From CAXXOK01 sp963675925 (GTDB lineage Bacteria > Bacillota > Clostridia > Christensenellales > Aristaeellaceae), in contig CAXXIB010000004.1 of assembly GCA_963675925.2 (NCBI GenBank), positions 1-64,000 of the forward strand: DNA of 64,000 nt. The letters run 5' to 3'. A program made the position numbers and the translations under genes. Shown piece after piece: positions 18,031 to 25,251 of this stretch. The notes under the pieces are model-generated. The model did not search any database. It worked only from the letters and a program-made list of their open reading frames with translations, and had not been told where the DNA came from. Every line of letters begins with the position of its first letter. The first letter of the stretch is position 1.

Positions 18031-20010
18031 TTATTCAAAATAGAATTCGTCGCCTTCCATGTACAGGAACACCCCATCGGATTCGTAATCCTGACCAAAG
18101 ATATCCGTCAGCAAATAGGCGTAGAAATACTCGCCATCAAACAATGCAAGCTCTTCCAGCGTTACTGCGCCGTCTTGTCCTGCGATAACTTCATCGCTGG
18201 TCCATTGCTCGACACTGTCCTGATCGTCGCTGAGCGGATAGGCATCAAACAGGGGTAGAATGACATCCCCTTCTTGCAAGGGGCGAATGTCACGCGCGGC
18301 GACACCGGTTTGCTCATCGTTGCCGTCCCACACGCCCAGCACCTGATAACTGCCGGTGATGCCCTCGTCATCAATGCTTTCGATGACATACATCACACGC
18401 AGGTTGGTACTTTGCCCGTTCAGTTCAATCGGTATAGTGTAGAGGTTGTAGTCGTCCTGCGTATCGATTAAAATCGGCGAGCAATAGACCCCGTTGATGG
18501 TCAGCCACACACCGCGGAAGTTATCAAAGAACACGCCCTCGTCCCAGTAAGCGTCGATATCGTTATCGGTACCCAGAAGCACCGCCGTGTCCTCCTCCAT
18601 GTCAACCATGTAGAGTGCAAACTGCACATCTTCCACGATTTCCAGCCCGCTTTCCACATACAAGGCATAGTAGCCGTCATCGCTGACCTCTGCGGAGAAT
18701 GTCACCTGATAGTCCTCCGGATCCAACTGGGTAATGGTCGTTGCCTCTGCGGCATCCTGCACAGGCGCGGCTGTTTCCGCTGCTGTGTAGCTTTCTTCTG
18801 GCCGGTCGCCTAAGGTTTGGTTCAAGTCGCCGGGCACATCCCACGCAGGGACCATCGCACCGATAAAGCGCATGTAGGCTTTGGATACGGGCACCTCCGC
18901 GATGACCGCGCAAGCGCTTCCCACCTCGCTATCCTTCGTAAAAGGAAAGAACACCGAAAGGCCGCTTGATTTTTGATAGGTGCTGCCGTCGATGGCGTAT
19001 TCCACCGCTTCAAACAGCCTGTCCAGCACCTGCAGGCCGACTGCATCCCACACGCCTTCGGTTTGCAATACCAGTTCGCCCAGATCCACCATATGGGTAT
19101 AGCCTTCGGAGCGGTTATTGCCGCCAAAGCTGCGCGCTTTGCTGACATCCTGCCGGTAGGCCTGGATGACCGACGGATTTTCGGCGACAGCGGTCAGCTG
19201 CCAGGCCATGGCATCAAAGGCCTCGACCAGCGCGGGGATCTTTTCCAGATTCACCACCGACAGCGTAGCGATCTCCTGGTCGTCAGCTTCAATGCAGTGC
19301 TGCAGGTAGCTGTCGCAGATCAGTTTCCCAAGCTCGGCAGGCGCAATCGCCGGGTTTTTCGAAAACGCCTGCATAATCTCCCGATAGTTCCAACCACCGC
19401 CGGGTTCCAGCTCCTGCGAAGCAACCAGATACTTGCCATACGGCGCAAGTGCATTGGCTGTTTCCAATGTTGCCATCAGGCAGGCATCAAAGCCGATCAT
19501 ATCAAAATGCTGTCCGCCCTGGGCCAGTGCGGTTTGCAGCTCCATCAGCGATATGGAATCATCGGTACGCTCGTCAAACGCTACGCCGCCCACGCTGCCG
19601 CCGCCATGATCCCAGAGTAAAAGCATGCTGTGCTTGGCCGGATACTCCGCAAATACGCTTTGAATCATACTTGCAAGCAGTCCCGGATCCGCCATGTTCA
19701 AGTCCTGCAGGCGGTTTAGCTCGGTTAGGCCATTGCCATCCAGCCGGAAGATGCCCACAGCATCGTTAGGTACAACATTGTTTTGCCACTCCGCTGTACC
19801 GCCTGTAATGATAATGACATTCACATCCTGTGTGTCCATGCCTTCCATGGCTTCCGACAGGTTGTAGGTTCCGGCACCGCCTTCGGTTTCCAAATCAGTG
19901 CCGCACAAATACCAAAGCACGGTCCATTCCGCTTGTTCCTGCGCAGACGCCGATACACAAAACATACACGCGCACAGTAGTACCAAAATCACTATCCAGC
20001 GTTTCTTCAT
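18031..20010 (-). CDS. Secreted clostripain-like cysteine peptidase (family C11)
   Basis: Extracellular protease of 659 residues that probably cleaves after basic residues, as clostripain does. An N-terminal signal peptide (RWIVILVLLCACMFCVSASA) ends near residue 23. The caspase-like fold begins EWTVLWYLCGTDLE; the catalytic His is in LLWDHGGGSVGG (~135) and the catalytic Cys in GFDACLMA (~175). The region after ~390 is a beta-rich C-terminal extension of about 270 residues, very acidic, of unknown function. No sorting motif is visible at the C-terminus, so release or binding through the extension is likely. TTTTGGAGG precedes the ATG. It stands alone, downstream of the helicase terminator; a clear promoter was not found in the ~100 bases before it. 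Confidence 0.9.
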   Translation of the reverse strand: MKKRWIVILVLLCACMFCVSASAQEQAEWTVLWYLCGTDLETEGGAGTYNLSEAMEGMDTQDVNVIIITGGTAEWQNNVVPNDAVGIFRLDGNGLTELNRLQDLNMADPGLLASMIQSVFAEYPAKHSMLLLWDHGGGSVGGVAFDERTDDSISLMELQTALAQGGQHFDMIGFDACLMATLETANALAPYGKYLVASQELEPGGGWNYREIMQAFSKNPAIAPAELGKLICDSYLQHCIEADDQEIATLSVVNLEKIPALVEAFDAMAWQLTAVAENPSVIQAYRQDVSKARSFGGNNRSEGYTHMVDLGELVLQTEGVWDAVGLQVLDRLFEAVEYAIDGSTYQKSSGLSVFFPFTKDSEVGSACAVIAEVPVSKAYMRFIGAMVPAWDVPGDLNQTLGDRPEESYTAAETAAPVQDAAEATTITQLDPEDYQVTFSAEVSDDGYYALYVESGLEIVEDVQFALYMVDMEEDTAVLLGTDNDIDAYWDEGVFFDNFRGVWLTINGVYCSPILIDTQDDYNLYTIPIELNGQSTNLRVMYVIESIDDEGITGSYQVLGVWDGNDEQTGVAARDIRPLQEGDVILPLFDAYPLSDDQDSVEQWTSDEVIAGQDGAVTLEELALFDGEYFYAYLLTDIFGQDYESDGVFLYMEGDEFYFE

Positions 20011-20044
20011 TATTCATACCTCCAAAAGGATGAACCTTTCGTTG

Positions 20045-20080
20045 TAAAAAACAATCCGCAGAAGCTTTCGCCACTGCGGA
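20045..20080 (-). terminator. Terminator downstream of the DEAD-box helicase gene
   Basis: Minus-strand stem TCCGCAG/CTGCGGA (20074-20080 with 20055-20061), 12-base loop, followed by TTGTTTTTT. Confidence 0.75.
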
Positions 20081-20111
20081 ATGATTTCCCTTTATTGCCT
20101 CTTGTTTCGGC

Positions 20112-21341
20112 CTATCTCCGGCGGTTATACCGGAAGTTTGCGTTCCCTTGATTATACCTGCTTGCCGTACGAGCCGGCTGGGCCAGCTGCGGCTCAGCGG
20201 ACATGACCAGCGGATACGGGTGGTTGGCAACCACGGGAACCGGCTTGCCAATCAGCTTTTCAATGCCTCTGAGCAGCTTTCGTTCCGCCTGATCGCAAAA
20301 GGCGATCGCCGTGCCGTCCAGGCCCGCTCTTGCGGTACGGCCAATGCGGTGCACATACGCTTCCGGTACTTCCGGCAAGTCAAAGTTCACCACATGGGAA
20401 AGCTCGTCAATATCAATGCCCCGGGCTACGATATCGGTCGCAACCAGGGCTTTGGAATTTCCGTTCTTAAAGCGCGAAAGCGCCATCTGACGGGCGTTCT
20501 GGCTTTTGTTGGAATGAATCACATCGCTGCCGATGCCAGCCGCGTTCAGCTTGCGGGCAATTTTATCCGCCCCGTGCTTAGTACGGGAAAACACCAGTGC
20601 AGACGACACATCCGAGGTCTTCAGCAGATGAATGAGCAGCGGAATTTTGTTTTGCTTGTTGACGAAATATACGGACTGCTCAATGCTGTCCACCGTAGAG
20701 GACACGGGCGTGACCGCGACTTTGACCGGGTCGATCAAAATGGATTTTGTCAGCTTCTCAATGCCCTTGGGCATGGTGGCTGAAAACAGCATGGTCTGCC
20801 GCTGGCTGGGGATTTTCGCGATGATCTTTTCCACATCGTGAATAAAACCCATGTCGAGCATACGGTCGGCTTCGTCCAGCACGAAATAGCGCACCTGGCT
20901 TAAGTTCACCAGGCGTTGGTTCATTAAGTCAAGCAGCCTGCCGGGGGTGGCAACCAGTATATCCACGCCGCCGCGCAGCCGCGCTTCCTGCGGTCTTTGC
21001 GATACGCCACCGAATATTACGGTGTTACGAAGGCCTAAAAACGCGCCATACGAGGTGAAGCTTTCGCCGATTTGTGCGGCCAGTTCACGCGTGGGTGAGA
21101 GGATGAGTGCGCCAATGCGCCGGGGTTTGGTCTGGTCGCGCTCCTGCGCCATGTGCTGCAAAATGGGAATAGCAAAGGCGGCGGTTTTACCCGTGCCGGT
21201 TTGCGCGCAGCCCAGCAAATCCTTGCGCTCTAACAGCGGCGGGATGGCCTGCTCCTGTATCGGTGTGGGAGTTTTGTAGTCCTGTTTTTGCAGTGCTTTG
21301 AGAATGGGATCGATAATACCCAGTGATGTAAACGATGTCAA
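20112..21341 (-). CDS. DEAD-box ATP-dependent RNA helicase (RhlE/CshA-like)
   Basis: Cytoplasmic RNA helicase of 409 residues involved in ribosome assembly or RNA turnover, often cold-induced. Motifs in order: Q motif near PTPIQEQAIPPLL, Walker A AQTGTGKTAAF, PTRELAAQI, TPGRLLDL, VLDEADRMLDMGF, SATMP, then the second RecA domain with VFSRTKHGAD, ATDIVARGIDI and HRIGRTARAG. The C-terminal tail (~370-409) is short and basic, ending RYNRRR. Translation starts at a TTG (21341), seven bases after AAAGGAG. The ~145-base leader carries an intrinsic terminator and alternative hairpins, so expression is probably controlled by attenuation. Confidence 0.95.
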   Translation of the reverse strand: MTSFTSLGIIDPILKALQKQDYKTPTPIQEQAIPPLLERKDLLGCAQTGTGKTAAFAIPILQHMAQERDQTKPRRIGALILSPTRELAAQIGESFTSYGAFLGLRNTVIFGGVSQRPQEARLRGGVDILVATPGRLLDLMNQRLVNLSQVRYFVLDEADRMLDMGFIHDVEKIIAKIPSQRQTMLFSATMPKGIEKLTKSILIDPVKVAVTPVSSTVDSIEQSVYFVNKQNKIPLLIHLLKTSDVSSALVFSRTKHGADKIARKLNAAGIGSDVIHSNKSQNARQMALSRFKNGNSKALVATDIVARGIDIDELSHVVNFDLPEVPEAYVHRIGRTARAGLDGTAIAFCDQAERKLLRGIEKLIGKPVPVVANHPYPLVMSAEPQLAQPARTASRYNQGNANFRYNRRR

Positions 21342-21380
21342 TGGTTTTCTCCTTTAGTTGCGGCAGCCGTAGAACGGCAT

Positions 21381-21482
21381 AAAAAAACGGGTTGAACCAA
21401 CCCGATGTTATACCCTGCCAAACCCTTGGGGATGGCGAATTTCACACGGAGTCCCTCATACTTACCGTGTAAAAAACTACAC
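21381..21482 (-). promoter_or_regulatory. Attenuator-like 5' leader of the DEAD-box helicase gene
   Basis: Transcribed from right to left, the leader first offers a hairpin GTGTA/TACAC (21478-21482 with 21467-21471). It then offers a second one, ACACGG/CCGTGT (21465-21470 with 21444-21449), that uses the same bases, so the two exclude each other. A perfect terminator follows: a 7-bp stem CGGGTTG/CAACCCG (21388-21404) and seven T (21381-21387), all before the start codon. A five-codon ORF (MRDSV) lies between. The control signal (temperature, translation, RNA binding) is unknown. Confidence 0.6.
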
Positions 21483-21492
21483 AGCTATATAC

Positions 21493-21521
21493 AGTATACC
21501 ATACTTCCTGTATTTTGTAGA
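21493..21521 (-). promoter_or_regulatory. Promoter of the DEAD-box helicase gene
   Basis: Minus-strand TCTACA (21516-21521), 17-base spacer, TATACT (21493-21498); start near 21486. Confidence 0.6.
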
Positions 21522-21554
21522 CTATTGCATTTTTATGGTGCCATTGCCTTGCTG

Positions 21555-22037
21555 TTATGCTTCCTCCGGCACGGCGGTGGTATCCTCTGCAACCGGCGTT
21601 TTGCTTGCCAGCGCGTTGGTATTCATGCTCTTTTTGAAAACAACCATGCTCTGGTACAGAAACTCAGTCAGGAAATTGATCAGCATCGTTGCGACCACCA
21701 CAATATACTCGTTCCAGCCGATGCCGGTCAGCGCATCCACCCACCAAGTGCTGATCGGGGTGAAAACGGCGTAATACAGAAACACCAGCATCATGGCCTT
21801 GGGTATATTGGCTGCGGATTTGAAGGTATAGCGCCGATTAAAGGTAAAGTTCCAAAGCACGCTCAAAATCAGTGCAGTTAAATAGCTAATCCATTCCGGC
21901 AGCTGCACGATTTCGTTCAGCAACGTAAAGCTGCCGATTTGAATCAGCCCCGCCGAGATGGAAAACATGGTGAACTTCACGAGCTGCCATGCACGCTGCT
22001 TTTTGCTTAACTGCGCATAGCTGGTGGGCTGGGTCAT
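21555..22037 (-). CDS. GtrA-family membrane protein
   Basis: Small inner-membrane protein of 160 residues with four hydrophobic segments (FTMFSISAGLIQIGSFTLL; ISYLTALILSVLWNFTFNR; AMMLVFLYYAVF; YIVVVATMLINFLTEF) and the family motif WNFTFNRRYTFKS. GtrA proteins take part in export or flipping of polyprenyl-linked sugars used for cell-surface glycans. The C-terminus (~140-160) is a polar Ala/Thr-rich tail. AGGGAG precedes the ATG. No glycosyltransferase lies next to it, so its partner is unknown. Confidence 0.85.
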   Translation of the reverse strand: MTQPTSYAQLSKKQRAWQLVKFTMFSISAGLIQIGSFTLLNEIVQLPEWISYLTALILSVLWNFTFNRRYTFKSAANIPKAMMLVFLYYAVFTPISTWWVDALTGIGWNEYIVVVATMLINFLTEFLYQSMVVFKKSMNTNALASKTPVAEDTTAVPEEA

Positions 22038-22065
22038 TGCATCAGCTCCCTACTTTGTTTTTAGC

Positions 22066-22074
22066 ATTATAGCA
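22066..22074 (-). promoter_or_regulatory. Extended -10 promoter candidate for the GtrA gene
   Basis: Minus-strand TGCTATAAT, an extended -10 element, 30 bases upstream of the ATG. No good -35 box is seen. Confidence 0.5.
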
Positions 22075-22144
22075 AATCCCTGCCATAAAAGAAACTGTGG
22101 ATGGAGTAACCCGGCTGCATCCGCTTCTTTACATCAGTTTAGCG

Positions 22145-23629
22145 CTACGGCAGCAGCCAAACTACGGTCGAACGCGGCGCGATCTCCACACCGCCATCCG
22201 TCTCTTTGCTTTTCATATCCCCTGTGTCAAACACTGCAAGCACTGTACCCTCGGCCGGCATGAACAGCGTTTCAACGTGGGATAGGTTATGCGCGATGAG
22301 CAGTGTGGTCGTGTTGTCTGTAACCGTCAGCGCTCCCAGCCGTTCATCCGCCGTCTCCACCACCGCCGCACTGCCGTGCACAAACACGGGATACTGGCTG
22401 CGGAACTTTAGGACTGCGCGGTAGAACGACAGCAGCGAATCGGTATCATTTCCCTGCATGTCCGCGCCCGTCTGCAAGCGCTGGGCTTGGGTCGCCCCTT
22501 CGGGTGGCAGGCACATGCCGGTCGAATCGGTCGTGCTCCAGAGCATGGGCAGGCGTTTGTTGGGATCATCTCCGGACCCGGTCATGCCCAGTTCCTCCCC
22601 ATAATATAGAAACGGCACGCCGGGCGACAGCAAATAGAGTGCCGCGGCCTGCTTTTCCTTCTGTAGATCGTTCACCAATACACCGGCGATGCGGCCCTGA
22701 TCGTGATTACCCAAAAACGGCACGGCGACCGCCACCGGATTGATCGCTTCAATATCCTGCTGCCACTGCGCCAAACGATGAACAAAGGACTGGCCCGCTT
22801 CGCCGCGCATGGCCTTGGACAGCGTCCCCGTGGACGACATGGGAAAGTTAAACAGCCCGCTGATGCCACTTTCATATAAGGCAAGGATAGCGATATCATC
22901 CGTCCAGGCTTCGCCAACGATGAACACATCGGGGTGAAGATTCTGTATCGTCTCCTGCAGCCAGGTGAGAAACGCGGCATTTCTTTCCGGCTGGCCGTCG
23001 TAGTAATGCGTAACCGCATCCAGGCGGAATCCGCCAACGCCATGCCGTAGCCAGAACACCGCAACTTCCTTGATTTCCTCGCGTACAGCCGGATTGTCGA
23101 GATTGAGTTCCGGCATGCCGGGATCAAACCCGGCGGCATAGTACCAGTCGGTTCCTTCTACCGCCACATCGCCCACCCCTTGCGAAAACCGATAGTAGCC
23201 GATATAGGGATTCTCCATATCCCCGGCTTGCAAGCTTTGCACCGCCGATTGAAACCATGGATGCTGCGACGAGCTATGGTTGATAACCAGATCGAAAATC
23301 AACGTAATCCCCCGCGCGGCGCAGGCATCGGCCAGTGCGTTAAAATCGGCCAGGGTGCCAAACGCGGGATCAATCGCAGTATAATCCATCACATCATATT
23401 TATGGTAAGACGGTGAAGGCGACACGGGGGTCAGCCAAATGGCATCCGCGCCCAAGGCCTGAACATAGTCCAGCTTCGTGGTAATCCCGTTCAGGTCGCC
23501 AATACCGTCGCCGTCGGAATCGTAATAACTGCCGGTAAATATCTCATACCCTACGGATACTCCCGCTGCTGCCGTAAGCCAAAACAGACACATGCACAGC
23601 GCTGTGAGGGCGATACTCAAACGTTTCAT
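22145..23629 (-). CDS. Secreted alpha-amylase-type glycoside hydrolase, family 13
   Basis: Extracellular starch or maltodextrin hydrolase of 494 residues. A signal peptide (RLSIALTALCMCLFWLTAAAG) is followed directly by the catalytic domain. Region I is DLVINHSS, the nucleophile Asp is in GFRLDAVTHYYD (~204), the general acid Glu in VGEAWTD (~240) and the transition-state Asp in LGNHDQGR (~309). DSDGDGIGDLNG is a Ca-binding or subfamily-typical loop. The last ~80 residues form the usual C-terminal beta domain. No carbohydrate-binding module or anchor is seen. I placed the start at 23629, where AGGTGA and the signal peptide fit, not at the earlier in-frame ATG. Confidence 0.94.
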   Translation of the reverse strand: MKRLSIALTALCMCLFWLTAAAGVSVGYEIFTGSYYDSDGDGIGDLNGITTKLDYVQALGADAIWLTPVSPSPSYHKYDVMDYTAIDPAFGTLADFNALADACAARGITLIFDLVINHSSSQHPWFQSAVQSLQAGDMENPYIGYYRFSQGVGDVAVEGTDWYYAAGFDPGMPELNLDNPAVREEIKEVAVFWLRHGVGGFRLDAVTHYYDGQPERNAAFLTWLQETIQNLHPDVFIVGEAWTDDIAILALYESGISGLFNFPMSSTGTLSKAMRGEAGQSFVHRLAQWQQDIEAINPVAVAVPFLGNHDQGRIAGVLVNDLQKEKQAAALYLLSPGVPFLYYGEELGMTGSGDDPNKRLPMLWSTTDSTGMCLPPEGATQAQRLQTGADMQGNDTDSLLSFYRAVLKFRSQYPVFVHGSAAVVETADERLGALTVTDNTTTLLIAHNLSHVETLFMPAEGTVLAVFDTGDMKSKETDGGVEIAPRSTVVWLLP

Positions 23630-23683
23630 TTCGTCACCTGCCGCTTTCCGGAAAGAATGGTGTTGCGAGGCTTTGTTACGCAC

Positions 23684-23712
23684 ATCGTAGCACGATTTTC
23701 GCTGCTTTTCAA
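23684..23712 (-). promoter_or_regulatory. Promoter of the GH13 gene
   Basis: Minus-strand TTGAAA (23707-23712), 17-base spacer, TACGAT (23684-23689), about 55 bases upstream of the start codon. Confidence 0.65.
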
Positions 23713-23733
23713 CGCGGCAACTTGAGGCCGGCA

Positions 23734-23761
23734 TTGACAATACATCCATTTTTGCTATGAT
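23734..23761 (+). promoter_or_regulatory. Promoter of the yitT-ybaK pair
   Basis: TTGACA (23734-23739), 16-base spacer, TATGAT (23756-23761), 40 bases before the YitT ATG; divergent from the GH13 promoter. Confidence 0.7.
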
Positions 23762-23800
23762 ACTCATAAGTCAAACCAAAACAGCAAGGAGCGTTATAGT

Positions 23801-24697
23801 ATGCAGGCAAAAAGTGCTGTCAAACAGGCAGATCGGCTGCCAAACACCGGCAAGCGCGCAGCCAAAGACTATGCCCTGCTCACGCTGGGCGCACTGCTGA
23901 TTGCAGTCGGCGTTTACTTCTTCAAATTCCCAAACCACTTTTCCACAGGCGGCGTCAGTGGCCTGGCGATTATCTTCAATCACTACCTGCCCGCCATCAG
24001 CCAGGCGACTTATATGTTCGTCATCAACCAACTTCTGCTGGTAGTCGGCCTGCTAATCTTTGGGCGCAGTTTCGGTATACGCACCGCGTACTGCAGCCTG
24101 GTGATGAGCGGCGCGGCATGGCTGCTGGAGGTGCTCGTACCCCTCAGCGCACCGCTGACCCACCAACCGCTGCTGGAGCTGATCTTCGCCGTCACACTTC
24201 CGGCCATCGGCAGCGCCATCCTGTTCAATATGGAGTCATCCAGCGGCGGTACCGATATCATCGCGATGATCCTGCGGAAGTTTACCCCGCTCAACATCGG
24301 CATCAGCCTGCTGGTCGGCGATTTTTTGATTACCATCATGGCGCTGATCTCCTTCGGACCGGAAACCGGCTTGTTCAGCATTTTAGGTTTGATGATCAAA
24401 GCCGTGCTTATCGACCTGGTGTTGGAAAATATCAAAGTACACAAAAGCTTTCAGATTATCACCGCGCATCCTAAGCCCATTCAAACCTTTATCACGGAGG
24501 AGCTGCATCGCGGTGCCACCGCGCTGGAAGGTGAAGGCGCGTTCACCCATCAGCCCAAAACCGTGCTTTTGACCGTAGTCAACCGCGCGCAGGCTGTAAA
24601 GCTCCGCCGCTTTGTGAAAGAAACCGATCCTATGAGCTTTATGCTCATCAACAACACCAGCGAAATCATCGGTAAAGGGTTTCGGGGAAGTCTGTAA
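23801..24697 (+). CDS. YitT-family membrane protein (DUF161 with C-terminal DUF2179)
   Basis: Integral membrane protein of 298 residues. Five to six hydrophobic helices span residues ~28-210, including the family motif FFKFPNHFSTGGVSGLAII and the glycine-rich SSGGTDIIAMI segment. The C-terminal ~80 residues form a soluble alpha/beta DUF2179 domain (HKSFQIITAHPKPIQTFI). The family is widespread in Firmicutes but its transported substrate is not established. AAGGAG precedes the ATG by ten bases. It is followed after 21 bases by the YbaK-like gene and probably shares its transcript. Confidence 0.88.
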   Translation: MQAKSAVKQADRLPNTGKRAAKDYALLTLGALLIAVGVYFFKFPNHFSTGGVSGLAIIFNHYLPAISQATYMFVINQLLLVVGLLIFGRSFGIRTAYCSLVMSGAAWLLEVLVPLSAPLTHQPLLELIFAVTLPAIGSAILFNMESSSGGTDIIAMILRKFTPLNIGISLLVGDFLITIMALISFGPETGLFSILGLMIKAVLIDLVLENIKVHKSFQIITAHPKPIQTFITEELHRGATALEGEGAFTHQPKTVLLTVVNRAQAVKLRRFVKETDPMSFMLINNTSEIIGKGFRGSL

Positions 24698-24718
24698 AAC
24701 ACAAACAGGAGGCCACGC

Positions 24719-25195
24719 ATGGCAATTGACAAGGTACGGGCGTATTTCAAACAGTGGGACATGGATTCAAGAATTCTGGAGTTTGCGGTATCCAGCGCAA
24801 CGGTTGAACTGGCGGCCGTTGCCGTAGGCTGCCAGCCGCAGCGCATAGCCAAAACACTATCGTTCATGGTGGACGGCGCACCGATTCTGATTGTGACCGC
24901 AGGCGATGCCAAGATCAGCAACCCCAAATACAAGCAAACCTTTGGTGCGAAAGCAAAAATGCTCTCGTTTGACGATGCCGAAACGCTGATCGGCCATGCT
25001 GTTGGCGGTGTGTGTCCTTTTGCCGTAAACGAAGGGGTTACCGTGTATCTCGATCGCTCCTTGCAGCGCTTTAACACGGTATTTCCAGCCTGCGGCAGTG
25101 AAAACAGCGCCATCGAACTGACGATTGCAGAACTGGAAACCTATTCTAACATGCGTGACTGGGTGGATGTCTGTAAAGACTGGGACGCAGAATAG
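24719..25195 (+). CDS. YbaK/EbsC-family aminoacyl-tRNA deacylase
   Basis: Cytoplasmic protein of 158 residues related to the editing domain of prolyl-tRNA synthetase, which hydrolyses mischarged tRNA. The fold markers are visible: QPQRIAKTLSFMVDG with the conserved Lys, LIVTAGDAKISNPKYK, and the GHAVGGVCPFAV loop that shapes the editing pocket. Which mischarged tRNA is edited (Ala- or Cys-tRNA-Pro, or another) cannot be read from the sequence. CAGGAGG precedes the ATG. Second gene of a two-gene unit, ended by the strong terminator at 25205-25240. Confidence 0.9.
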   Translation: MAIDKVRAYFKQWDMDSRILEFAVSSATVELAAVAVGCQPQRIAKTLSFMVDGAPILIVTAGDAKISNPKYKQTFGAKAKMLSFDDAETLIGHAVGGVCPFAVNEGVTVYLDRSLQRFNTVFPACGSENSAIELTIAELETYSNMRDWVDVCKDWDAE

Positions 25196-25204
25196 CCGCG
25201 CACA

Positions 25205-25240
25205 AAAAACGCCCCGTATCGCTGGATACGGGGCGTTTTC
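25205..25240. terminator. Bidirectional terminator
   Basis: Inverted repeat of 15-16 bases (25205-25220, 25225-25240) with a GCTG loop and AAAAACGCCCC/GGGGCGTTTT ends, between convergent genes. Confidence 0.93.
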
Positions 25241-25251
25241 CATTGACAGTT

